Shown in pieces: positions 8,439 through 15,879 of a stretch of DNA of 64,000 bases. Within the stretch, counting starts at the first letter, position 1. Every line of letters starts with the position of its first letter. The position numbers and the translations under genes were made by a program. Under the pieces are notes generated by a model. That model had not been told where the DNA came from, ran no database searches, and saw only the letters and a program-made list of their open reading frames with translations. This stretch comes from Firmicutes bacterium UBA5286 (GTDB taxonomy: Bacteria; Bacillota; Proteinivoracia; UBA4975): the NCBI GenBank assembly GCA_002408465.1, contig DHSM01000013.1:1-64000 (forward strand), written 5' to 3'.

Positions 8439-9560
8439 ATGTCCATTAATCAGTATTTTAGCGACAGTTATGTTGTTTCTCGTTTAAAGTTTCGAGGTTT
8501 GCTGGGGGCAGTGCAGCAACGGTGGCCAGAGGCAGAGTTGAAGACCGTTGCAGTTTGTCCGGATAAAGAATTTACTACAGATATGATCATTGCCCAACCC
8601 AGGGAAAAACGTCATGTGCTTATGGTTACCACCGGCCAACACGGCATTGAAGGCTATGCGGGAGGGGCGTTTCTGCAATTGCTGGCCCGGGAGTACTTGG
8701 ACAAACTGGACCCGGAACTGACGGGGCTTGTCCTGGTGCATGCAATTAACCCCTGGGGTATGGCAAATTACCGCCGAGTGGACCAGGATAATATTGATTT
8801 GAACAGGAACTTTATTACTGATTGGTCTGAGTTTAAAGATATAAACAAGGACTACTCCCGTTTGCGTTTTTTGCTGGAGCCGGGTGAGTTGGGCAAGAAA
8901 AGGGAGAAGGCGGCCTTTTACTTCCGGGTTGCCCGGGCTTTGGCGCTGGCCGGCAGCGGCGGCATCAAACGCGCTTTGACTTTGGGCCAATATCGGTTTG
9001 ACAAGGGCCTTTACTTTGGGGGTTCTGAGCACCAGCCCGTTGCCCGCTGGCTTATTGACCTTTACCATGGAGTGCTGAGGGATTTTAAGCAAGTGGTGCA
9101 TCTGGACATCCATACTGGCTATGGACCGGCTAGGCGCATGACCATTGTCAACTCGGCTTTGGACCCCCGGGACACGGCGGGGCTCAAAGAACAGCTTGGT
9201 TACGATTTGATCGTCAAGGCAGATCCCCAGGAGTTCTATTCAATTCAGGGTGACATGGTTGATTACAATTGCTGGCTTGGCCGGCAATATCCGGAAGCCC
9301 AACTGTATTCAACCTGTTTTGAATTCGGCACCCTGGGTGATTCTATCGGAGCCTTGCTTCAGAGTATGCGGGCGCTGATTGATGAGAACCGACTCTGGCA
9401 GCATGGAGGGGGCAACACCCTTCGGGACGAGGCGATCAGGAAACAATTCGTTGAAGCCTTTTACCCAAGTTGTTCAATTTGGCGGCAGAGGGCAGTGGCA
9501 GATGCCCGGCGGGCCCTGACCGGGATCCTCGGCAACGAGGGGCTTATTACATCAAATTAG
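8439..9560 (+). CDS. DUF2817 / M14-like zinc carboxypeptidase or deacylase
   Basis: 373-residue cytoplasmic protein of the DUF2817 group, related to M14 carboxypeptidases and succinylglutamate desuccinylase/aspartoacylase. Metal-site motifs are present: GQHGIEGYAG near residue 67 (H and E ligands) and VHLDIHTGYG near 222 (third His). NIDLNRNF near 115 is the substrate carboxylate motif and CFEFGTLGD near 292 supplies the likely catalytic Glu. GGGGGAGC precedes ATG 8439. Co-transcribed with the YfcC-type transporter; likely hydrolyses the imported N-acyl amino acid or peptide. The exact substrate is not known. Confidence 0.8.
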   Translation: MSINQYFSDSYVVSRLKFRGLLGAVQQRWPEAELKTVAVCPDKEFTTDMIIAQPREKRHVLMVTTGQHGIEGYAGGAFLQLLAREYLDKLDPELTGLVLVHAINPWGMANYRRVDQDNIDLNRNFITDWSEFKDINKDYSRLRFLLEPGELGKKREKAAFYFRVARALALAGSGGIKRALTLGQYRFDKGLYFGGSEHQPVARWLIDLYHGVLRDFKQVVHLDIHTGYGPARRMTIVNSALDPRDTAGLKEQLGYDLIVKADPQEFYSIQGDMVDYNCWLGRQYPEAQLYSTCFEFGTLGDSIGALLQSMRALIDENRLWQHGGGNTLRDEAIRKQFVEAFYPSCSIWRQRAVADARRALTGILGNEGLITSN

Positions 9561-9584
9561 CATGGCATGACCGACATCTGAAAC

Positions 9585-9620
9585 AAGAAAACCGCTTTTC
9601 TCCGAAGGAGAAGTGAGCGG
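9585..9620 (-). terminator. Terminator hairpin, oriented for the minus-strand PIN gene
   Basis: CCGCTTTTCTCC / GGAGAAGTGAGCGG with a GAA loop. On the minus strand it is followed by TTTTCTTGTTTC. It may also stop transcripts from the DUF2817 gene. Confidence 0.6.
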
Positions 9621-9638
9621 CGATACTATTGAAAGTAT

Positions 9639-10041
9639 TTATCTTGGATAAATGATCTTAATGCCCGGAACTCGGGCAAGCCCCTGATCAGCAGTTACAA
9701 TGCAGGAAATATCATTATTCAGCATTACTGCAAGATGAACGAAATCCCTTGGTGAAAGGTGGGCATGGGTCTCTTCTTCAGATAATTTCCTGGCCAGGGA
9801 AACATCAGGATGCCGGATTGGCAGTACAGCTCCGTCCATTATTGCTGAGAACAGGTCAAAGACCTGCAATCCTATTTGTTTCCTGTAGATACTGAAGTAC
9901 CTATAGAGTAACTTCTGCGTCTGTATACGCATCCAGGATGCCCCTGGCTGCTGACTCCATGATATCCAGGCAGCTCTTCTTGCAGGGATGCTCACTGCCA
10001 GCCGCATACATGGGAATACAGGTGTCGATAAAGACCCTCAT
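9639..10041 (-). pseudogene. VapC-like PIN toxin, frameshifted
   Basis: The start at 10041 reads MRVFIDTCIPMYAAGSEHP, a PIN-domain N-terminus with the first acidic residue (FID). The frame then breaks near 9910: it runs into TAG just after DAYTDAEVTL, while the other frame continues LLYRYFSIYRKQIGLQVFDLF to the end at 9639. That end carries the later acidic motif SPRDFVHLAVML and a D in VTADQGL. About 8 bp seem to be missing at the junction, probably between short repeats. The toxin is therefore probably inactive. Its ATG overlaps the antitoxin stop (ATGA). Confidence 0.75.
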
Positions 10042-10280
10042 TCTTTTTCCGTACCTGTTTCAATTTCCTGCTTCATTTGTTCCCAATCGGAAACCGGTGC
10101 ATTGATGCCGGCCAGTTTCCGAACGGCTTTTAGTTTATCTTCGGATGAAACTTGGTAGCGTTGATCGATGGCTTCCCGCACAATGGTGCCGATAGAAGTG
10201 CGCTTATCCTTGGCTTCCTCTCTAAGTTTTTTTAATTGCTTGGGATATACCCGTATCTCCAGTCTGGCCTCAAGCTTTTC
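10038..10280 (-). pseudogene. VapB-like RHH antitoxin without a recognisable start codon
   Basis: The reading frame gives an RHH-type antitoxin: EKLEARLEIRVYPKQLKKL, then SIGTIVREAIDQRY, with an acidic tail ending ETGTEKE. A ribosome site (GGGGGGAGG) lies at the right place, but the codon just before the first Glu is TAA (10281-10283) and no ATG, GTG or TTG opens the frame within range. The start codon looks mutated, matching the decay of the toxin. Initiation at an unusual codon remains possible. Confidence 0.6.
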
Positions 10281-10295
10281 TTAGACCTCCCCCCT

Positions 10296-10318
10296 TTTAC
10301 GTAACACTATTACGTAAA
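10296..10318 (-). promoter_or_regulatory. Palindromic operator of the VapBC locus
   Basis: Perfect 9-bp inverted repeat TTTACGTAA / TTACGTAAA with a 5-nt spacer, just before the antitoxin ribosome site. It is a likely VapB binding site left from when the locus worked. Confidence 0.6.
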
Positions 10319-10437
10319 CAATACCGTTAGCAGAGAGGCGATTCAATAGCTTTTTCTATAGATTTTGGTAGGCAGACTGAACATATTCCTCATATTTCCC
10401 GTCTTAATGTCAGAAGATAAGAACGGGAGGTCTGGAT

Positions 10438-12216
10438 ATGAAAAAGATTTGCCTTGTTCTGGCGCTATTGCTGTTGGTCGGAGGCTGTAATGTTGCCAGC
10501 GTCAGCGAAGAGAGCCCGCTGCCAGTAGTGGGTTCGGCCGAGAATCTGATGAAGCTGCTGGAGTCCCGGCAGCAAGTGTATGGGGGATTAGTCAAGTATC
10601 GCGCTGCAAATGATGCTGTGGAAGCGACGGCTGCTCAGGATTCGGGCCATTCCACTACCAATATTCAGGTCCAGGGCATCGATGAGGGAGATATGGTCAA
10701 GACCGACGGCTCCTACTTGTACCACATAGCCGGGAATAAGGTCCTAATTACCCGGGCCTGGCCGGCATCCTCCCTGGAGATTGCCCAGGAAATCCAGATG
10801 GACGGTTTTTTCCCCAGCACCTTGTATGTAGATGACAAGTACCTGGTGGTAATCGGGGGACAGACTGAGAAGAGTCCCGAGGCGCCAGAGAACAATGGCT
10901 GCTGTTGGCCTTACATGCCTGCAAATACCCGGGTGTTGGTCTATGACCTGACTGATAAAGACAATATCCAGTTGAGCAGAGATTTTTCTCTGGATGGTTT
11001 TACTGTGACCTCCCGCAAAAAAGATAATTACCTTTACCTGGTCAACAGCCAGTATACCTTCCGGATTATGGAGGATGGCCAGCCTCAGCTTCCCTGGTAC
11101 AAAGATTCTGCCGAAGGCGGCGAGGAGACTGTCATCGGCTATGATGAAATCTGCTACTTCCCCGATGGGGAAATCAGCGATTATATAATGTTTGCCGCTT
11201 TGGATTTGGAGGGGGGCAAACTGGAGGTAGATACCTACCTAGGCTGGGCTCAGAATATATACATGTCTCATGATTACCTGTATATCGCCCTGACCGAGGG
11301 AGATAACTGCGATACCAGCATCTACAGGTTTGCCGTCGACGGAATCAAAATGGAGTATAAGGGCAAGGGGACAGTAAGTGGTTACCCCCTCAATCAATTT
11401 GCTATGGATGAGCATAAGGGGCACTTCCGCATAGCGACTACCGAGCAACGGGAAGACGGCCCTGTCAATAATGTCTATGTTTTGGACGAAAAGATGAACG
11501 TGGCGGGGGAAATCAGGGGATTGGCCCCAGGGGAGACCATCTATGCTGCAAGATTCATGGGGGATATGGGTTATTTGGTGACCTTTGAGATGATGGACCC
11601 CCTGTTTGCCATCGATCTGTCGAATCCCAAGAAGCCGAAGGTCCTGGGAGAACTGAAGATCCCAGGCTTCAGCAATTACCTGCATCCCCTGGACGATAAG
11701 CATTTGCTGGGAATTGGCCAAGATACCGAAATAAGTGAATTAGAGGGCCGGGAGTTTGTCATCACCAAGGGGATCAAACTGGCCATCTTTGATGTCAGCG
11801 ATATTAATAGCCCTAAGGAAGAGCATGCGGTGGTTCTTGGGGACAGCGGCTCCTGGTCTGAGGCCATGTATGACCATAAGGCAGTTTTCTTCCATAAAGG
11901 GGTTCTGGCCGTACCTGCCGGCCTCACTAAGGGTGAAAATTGGGAGGCAAATCTTGTTTTTCAGGGGGCACTGTTCTTTGACATTGATGTGGAAAAGGGA
12001 ATTCAGGAGCTTGGCCGCATCACTCACGACCAAAACGGCAGCCAGGAAAATGGGATTTTCTATTGGACCGGGTCCAATGTAAGAAGGATAGTCCAGATAG
12101 AGGATGTGTACTATACCATTTCCGATTCCCAGGTCATGGCCCACAATGCCGATACCTTCAGCAAACTGGCTGAACTTGACCTGCCGGAGATTACTTCGGG
12201 AAATCACTGGCGGTAA
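10438..12216 (+). CDS. Beta-propeller lipoprotein (Beta_propel family)
   Basis: 592-residue exported protein. The lipobox LLLVGGC puts the lipidated Cys near residue 17, so it is anchored to the outer face of the membrane. The mature part has the features of the secreted Beta_propel family: TNIQVQGIDEGDMVKTDG near the start, RVLVYDL, VTSRKKDNYLYLVN, and a long run of strand-rich blades to YTISDSQVMAHN at the end. Function of the family is unknown; adhesion or protein binding is possible. GGGAGG at 10425-10430 fits the ATG at 10438. It is a single gene with its own terminator. Confidence 0.8.
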   Translation: MKKICLVLALLLLVGGCNVASVSEESPLPVVGSAENLMKLLESRQQVYGGLVKYRAANDAVEATAAQDSGHSTTNIQVQGIDEGDMVKTDGSYLYHIAGNKVLITRAWPASSLEIAQEIQMDGFFPSTLYVDDKYLVVIGGQTEKSPEAPENNGCCWPYMPANTRVLVYDLTDKDNIQLSRDFSLDGFTVTSRKKDNYLYLVNSQYTFRIMEDGQPQLPWYKDSAEGGEETVIGYDEICYFPDGEISDYIMFAALDLEGGKLEVDTYLGWAQNIYMSHDYLYIALTEGDNCDTSIYRFAVDGIKMEYKGKGTVSGYPLNQFAMDEHKGHFRIATTEQREDGPVNNVYVLDEKMNVAGEIRGLAPGETIYAARFMGDMGYLVTFEMMDPLFAIDLSNPKKPKVLGELKIPGFSNYLHPLDDKHLLGIGQDTEISELEGREFVITKGIKLAIFDVSDINSPKEEHAVVLGDSGSWSEAMYDHKAVFFHKGVLAVPAGLTKGENWEANLVFQGALFFDIDVEKGIQELGRITHDQNGSQENGIFYWTGSNVRRIVQIEDVYYTISDSQVMAHNADTFSKLAELDLPEITSGNHWR

Positions 12217-12223
12217 AGGAAAA

Positions 12224-12256
12224 GGAGCGCTCTATTGGGAAAGAGCGCTCCCTTTT
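12224..12256 (+). terminator. Terminator of the beta-propeller gene
   Basis: Perfect 10-bp stem GGAGCGCTCT / AGAGCGCTCC with an 8-nt loop, then CTTTT. It may also serve the convergent selenoprotein gene ending at 12258. Confidence 0.85.
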
Positions 12257-12257
12257 G

Positions 12258-12548
12258 CTAGTTTTTTAGAAATTTGAACTGCTTGCTGCCCCAGAAGCTT
12301 CTGCCGTAATCCAGGGTAATATTGTGGAAATAAGGCTTGTTGTGTTCGCTGAGGACAAAGGTTACACCCTGATCGGCCTTGATTAATTCATCATCCGGTT
12401 GAGCTGACTCTTCCAGAGCCAGTTGATACTGAGGGCCGCCTCAGCCGGCGGTGACATGGAGGCGAATGAGACTGGTTTCCAGGCTCTTGCCCATGGATTC
12501 TACTTGCGATTTTAGGGCTTCTGCCGCAGCAGGAGTTAATTGAATCAT
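12258..12548 (-). CDS. IscA/HesB-like selenoprotein (in-frame TGA read as selenocysteine)
   Basis: The frame encodes 96 residues if the TGA at 12443-12441 is read through. It starts MIQLTPAAAEALKSQV, the usual IscA/HesB opening. The TGA (residue 36) falls exactly at the first conserved iron-sulfur ligand Cys: TAG-U-GGPQYQLALEE in place of GGC-S-G. Downstream sequence keeps family features (LIKADQGVTFVLSEHN, then ITLDYGRSF). The C-terminal CxC pair is absent, as in the short HesB-like selenoproteins described in anaerobes. A SECIS-like hairpin follows at the correct distance. GGAGAGGTGAT precedes ATG 12548, and a perfect promoter and a palindromic operator lie upstream. The alternative is a nonsense mutation, but the intact frame, hairpin and promoter argue against it. 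Confidence 0.85.
12404..12422 (-). promoter_or_regulatory. SECIS-like hairpin of the HesB-like selenoprotein
   Basis: In the mRNA, CTGGCTC pairs with GAGTCAG (7 bp, one G-U) around the loop UGGAA. The loop G lies 26 nt after the UGA, within the 16-37 nt range known for bacterial SECIS elements, which also want a G among the first two loop bases. Confidence 0.75.
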
Positions 12549-12568
12549 ATAATCACCTCTCCATTATA

Positions 12569-12594
12569 CATACCATATAGGGGTATATGGTATG
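12569..12594 (-). promoter_or_regulatory. Operator of the selenoprotein gene, CsoR/CstR-like
   Basis: Perfect 11-bp inverted repeat CATACCATATA / TATATGGTATG around a GGGG core, covering the start of transcription. A G tract flanked by A/T-rich inverted repeats is typical of CsoR/CstR/FrmR (DUF156) repressor sites. No such regulator is in the window, so the assignment is by pattern only. Confidence 0.6.
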
Positions 12595-12602
12595 TTGGAT
12601 AA

Positions 12603-12631
12603 ATTATAACTCCTGTTTTTAGGTTTGTCAA
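12603..12631 (-). promoter_or_regulatory. Sigma-A promoter of the selenoprotein gene
   Basis: On the minus strand TTGACA (12631-12626), 17-bp spacer, TATAAT (12608-12603): a consensus promoter. Confidence 0.85.
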
Positions 12632-12633
12632 GC

Positions 12634-14142
12634 TTAATGGCTGCCAAAACGGGGGGGCCGGGGACGGGTGGTGGTTTTTACACCTGCCAGCTCTGAGAAC
12701 AGGCAGGCCACTTCATCCATGGGATGTGCTCCCAGCAGCAGCAAGGTCTCCCCTGGATCCATGCTCTCTACGGCTAGACTGACCGCTTGCCGCAAAGTAT
12801 CTTTAAAATGAACATCTGCGTCCAGTCCAGCCAACTCGCTGCGGAAGACCTCCTCCTCCTGAGGGAGGACTGTATCCAGGGGGCTGGCTGTGTCTGTGCA
12901 GTTGGTGATGATCAGGTGCTGGGGTTTTATTTTTTTTGCCCAATTGGCCAGGGTGGAGGCTATGGCTTGGTTTATGTGGACTCCACGGCTGCCGCGGATG
13001 GCGTAGACCACCGATACCCCTGGCGGATTCTCTGCCATTATGGCCCTGAATACTGCATCCATATTGGAAGGATTGTGGGCGGCATCGTCAATAACTTTGT
13101 ATTTGTCATTATAGATAACCTCAAAACGGCGGAAAATCCCCTGATATTTTCCCAGTCCCGCGGAAATGGCAGCAGCATCAATGCCCAGGGCCAAAGCGGC
13201 AGTTGCCGCCAGCAGGGCATTGGCCAGGTTGTGGCGGCCCGGGAGCCTCAGGGTAAAAGTAATCTGCCCTGGCTGCACCGGAATGTCTAGGGTGTTTACT
13301 TTAATGGTGACAACTCCTCCCGAATCCCGGGGCTGATAGTCAGCCAAAAAAATATCTGCTATGGGATTAGCAAGGGAGTAGCTGAGGCGGCGGGCGCCGG
13401 TGTCACCGGCAATTCCTTGGCAGCTGGGGTCATCTAAGTTGACCACGGCAAAGCCATCTGCCGGCAGCATGTCAAAGAAGCGTTTTTTCGCCGCCCTGTA
13501 CTCGGCCATGCTTTGATGCAGGTCCAGGTGGTCGGGGCTAAAATTTGTGATTGCCCCCACAGAGAATTTGGTGAAGTCCACCCGGTACATGACCATGGCA
13601 TGGGAGGACACCTCCATGGAGGCATGGGTGACCCCGGCATCGGCCATATCCCGCAGCAGCCGCTGGCAGAGGATGCTGTCCGGGGTAGTATTGGCAGTGG
13701 GCAGGATTATATCTTTCACTTTATTATACAGGGTGCCAATCAGTCCTGTGTGTAGGCCGGCGGCCTGAAAGATTGCCTCCAGCATAAAGGTGCTTGTGGT
13801 CTTGCCATTGGTGCCCGTGATCCCTGCCAGTTTTAATTTCCGGGAAGGATTCCCATAAAATTCTGCCGCCAATTTTGCCTGCGCCTGCCTGGTGTTGTTG
13901 ACAATAAATTGGGGGACAGAAATCCCCGGGGTGTGACGCTGGGCTACGACCGCTATGGCCCCGGCTTTGACGGCAGCTGGAATATAGCGGTGGCCGTCAA
14001 CTTTATATCCCGGCACAGCAACAAAAACTGCCCCGGGTTTGACCAGCCTCGAATCATTAGTTAAGTCCAGGACAGGCAGTTGGGAAGAGACACCGGGAAA
14101 GTCGATTGTCCGTAATAATTTGTCCAGGGTCATCTGTTTCAT
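12634..14142 (-). CDS. murE: MurE-like Mur ligase
   Basis: 502-residue ATP-dependent ligase of the MurC-F family, closest in layout to MurE (UDP-MurNAc-tripeptide synthetase). Visible motifs: N-terminal DSRLVKPGAVFVAVPG, P-loop GITGTNGKTT, NTTPDS, MEVSSHA, NFSPDHLDLH with the AAKKRF lysine, and HNPSNMDAV. The MurE amino-acid recognition motif (DNPR or similar) is not found where expected; the region reads TNCTDTASP. It also stands alone rather than in a dcw cluster. It may be a second ligase with another substrate, so the symbol is tentative. ATG 14142 has AAGGATGG upstream; an open frame extends further to 14319 but lacks family sequence. Confidence 0.75.
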   Translation of the reverse strand: MKQMTLDKLLRTIDFPGVSSQLPVLDLTNDSRLVKPGAVFVAVPGYKVDGHRYIPAAVKAGAIAVVAQRHTPGISVPQFIVNNTRQAQAKLAAEFYGNPSRKLKLAGITGTNGKTTSTFMLEAIFQAAGLHTGLIGTLYNKVKDIILPTANTTPDSILCQRLLRDMADAGVTHASMEVSSHAMVMYRVDFTKFSVGAITNFSPDHLDLHQSMAEYRAAKKRFFDMLPADGFAVVNLDDPSCQGIAGDTGARRLSYSLANPIADIFLADYQPRDSGGVVTIKVNTLDIPVQPGQITFTLRLPGRHNLANALLAATAALALGIDAAAISAGLGKYQGIFRRFEVIYNDKYKVIDDAAHNPSNMDAVFRAIMAENPPGVSVVYAIRGSRGVHINQAIASTLANWAKKIKPQHLIITNCTDTASPLDTVLPQEEEVFRSELAGLDADVHFKDTLRQAVSLAVESMDPGETLLLLGAHPMDEVACLFSELAGVKTTTRPRPPRFGSH

Positions 14143-14298
14143 ATAATAGCCATCCTTAAATATTGCTTTATTATAAATTTCCCCGCGGAGGTAAAAGCTA
14201 TGCCGGCCAAATACAGGCAACCAGGTTCCAGAAAATAGAGGGAGGAATTTTGGGCCGGAGTAGCGAAAATATGCGAAGCGGTTTCTGGAGGTGACAAC

Positions 14299-15042
14299 AT
14301 GCCAATAGTTGAATTTCAAAACATTTTTTTACGGAAAAAAGACGAGAAAGGTAATGAAGTAGAAATTCTCCGGGACTTGAGTTTTGCAGTTGAGCCTGGC
14401 GCGGTATATGCGCTGGCTGGCCCCTCGGGATCCGGGAAGAGCAGTGCCCTGCGCCTGATTAACCGTCTGGATGATTACAGTGATGGTCAGATTTATATTG
14501 CTGGTCAAGAGGTTAAAGCTTGGGACATCAGAGAATTAAGGGAAAAGGTCGGCTTTATGTTTCAGGAGGCCGCCCTCTTTCAAGGCAGCGTCATGGAAAA
14601 CTTGCTCTACGGACCTTGCCTTCGGGGATTGAAAAAATGCAAATCTGAGCCCACCGCCTTGGAACTTCTTGATAAAGTAGGGCTGCCTGCGGAATTGCTG
14701 CGCCGCAATGTTGAATCCCTTTCTGGCGGGCAGAAACAGCGGGTCAACCTGGCAAGAACCCTTGCCTTGGATCCGGATATTATCTTAATGGATGAGCCTA
14801 CTTCCTCCCTGGACCCTGCAGCGGCCAACACAATTGAGAACTTGATACAGGAGCTCAATCAGCAGGGCAAAACATTTATCCTGGTCAGCCACAATTTTGA
14901 GCAGATAGAGCGGATTGCCGCAGCCTGTACGATTTTGCAGGCTGGCAGGGGGATTTTTTCCGGGACGCCAAGAGAACTGTTTTCAGACCAGAGTATGGCC
15001 AAGCTTCTGATGAATGGGAAGGGGGCTAAGGTTGATGAATGA
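14299..15042 (+). CDS. fetA: FetA-like ABC transporter ATPase
   Basis: 247-residue ABC ATPase with Walker A GPSGSGKS (K47), Q-loop MFQEAALFQGSV, signature LSGGQKQR, Walker B IILMDEPTSSLD and H-loop LVSHN. Paired with a UPF0014 membrane protein, it matches the FetAB exporter (YbbL/YbbM), linked in E. coli to iron export and peroxide resistance. GGAGGTGACAAC precedes the ATG. The gene overlaps fetB by 8 bp and is divergent from the MurE-like gene. Substrate is inferred from the family. Confidence 0.8.
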   Translation: MPIVEFQNIFLRKKDEKGNEVEILRDLSFAVEPGAVYALAGPSGSGKSSALRLINRLDDYSDGQIYIAGQEVKAWDIRELREKVGFMFQEAALFQGSVMENLLYGPCLRGLKKCKSEPTALELLDKVGLPAELLRRNVESLSGGQKQRVNLARTLALDPDIILMDEPTSSLDPAAANTIENLIQELNQQGKTFILVSHNFEQIERIAAACTILQAGRGIFSGTPRELFSDQSMAKLLMNGKGAKVDE

Positions 15043-15799
15043 GATAAGTACTGTCCAGGTTCTGCTGTCCCTGATCTTTGTTGCAGGCGCTTTGTATTTT
15101 TCTAACCTGTTCAAAGTCAAAATGGGCAAGGATATTGTCATTGCAGCGGTGCGGGCCTTTGTGCAGCTGCTGGCCATTGGCTATGTTTTGACCATTATCT
15201 TTGATTTGGATTCGCCAATCACTATTATCTTGATGATGGTGGTGATGGCCGGAGCAGCTTCCTATAATGCGGGGAAAAGGGGGGCCAAGGTTCGAAACTC
15301 TTACCGCATCAGTTCCATTGCCATTTTTGCCACCACTTTAATCACTATTTTGGTGCTGGCTGGATTTGGGATTATTCCTTTCAAGGCTCAATATATTATT
15401 CCGGTGTCAGGCATGGTCATAGGCAATGTAATGAACGCGGCGTCTCTGGCTCTAATGCGGCTGGACGATGAACTCAAGGCTAACCGGATTAAAGTAGAGG
15501 CCGCTTTGTCCCTGGGGGCCAGTCCAATCCAGGCTGCTTCTCCAGCCCTGAAAAAATCGGTGACCACTGCTATGATCCCTGTGGTTGATCGTGCCAAGGT
15601 GGTAGGCTTGGTCAGCCTGCCTGGCGGGATGAGTGGTATGATTTTAGCAGGGGCTTCCCCTTTATCAGCGGTTAAGTTCCAGATTGTGATAATGTATATG
15701 TTGTTGGGCAGTCCGTTCTTGACGGTGGCCATCGTCAATTTGCTGGCTTACCGGCAATATTTCAACCAACAGCGTCAGCTCCTTATAGACCTTGATTAA
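15035..15799 (+). CDS. fetB: FetB-like (UPF0014) membrane subunit
   Basis: 254-residue integral membrane protein with about seven hydrophobic segments. UPF0014 signatures are present: AAVRAFVQLLAIGYVL, GAASYNAGKR, PVSGMVIGNVMNAASLAL, VGLVSLPGGMSGMILAGASP. Start chosen at ATG 15035 (MNEISTVQ), inside the end of fetA and after GGGGGCTAAGG; an in-frame ATG at 15014 lies deeper in fetA. Forms an ABC exporter with FetA. Confidence 0.85.
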   Translation: MNEISTVQVLLSLIFVAGALYFSNLFKVKMGKDIVIAAVRAFVQLLAIGYVLTIIFDLDSPITIILMMVVMAGAASYNAGKRGAKVRNSYRISSIAIFATTLITILVLAGFGIIPFKAQYIIPVSGMVIGNVMNAASLALMRLDDELKANRIKVEAALSLGASPIQAASPALKKSVTTAMIPVVDRAKVVGLVSLPGGMSGMILAGASPLSAVKFQIVIMYMLLGSPFLTVAIVNLLAYRQYFNQQRQLLIDLD

Positions 15800-15822
15800 G
15801 CCGGGATATCCCCGGTTTTTCC
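15798..15822 (+). terminator. Terminator of fetAB
   Basis: CCGGG / CCCGG stem with an ATATC loop followed by TTTTTCC. Confidence 0.6.
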
Positions 15823-15879
15823 TTTGTAAGGAGGAAAAACGCTTGGGTTGGTCAAATAAATGGACAGGAGGTGTTTGCC

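Noticed and set aside
13440..13640. Overlapping frames within the MurE-like gene
   Set aside because: Shadows without ribosome sites; the ligase motifs fix the true frame.
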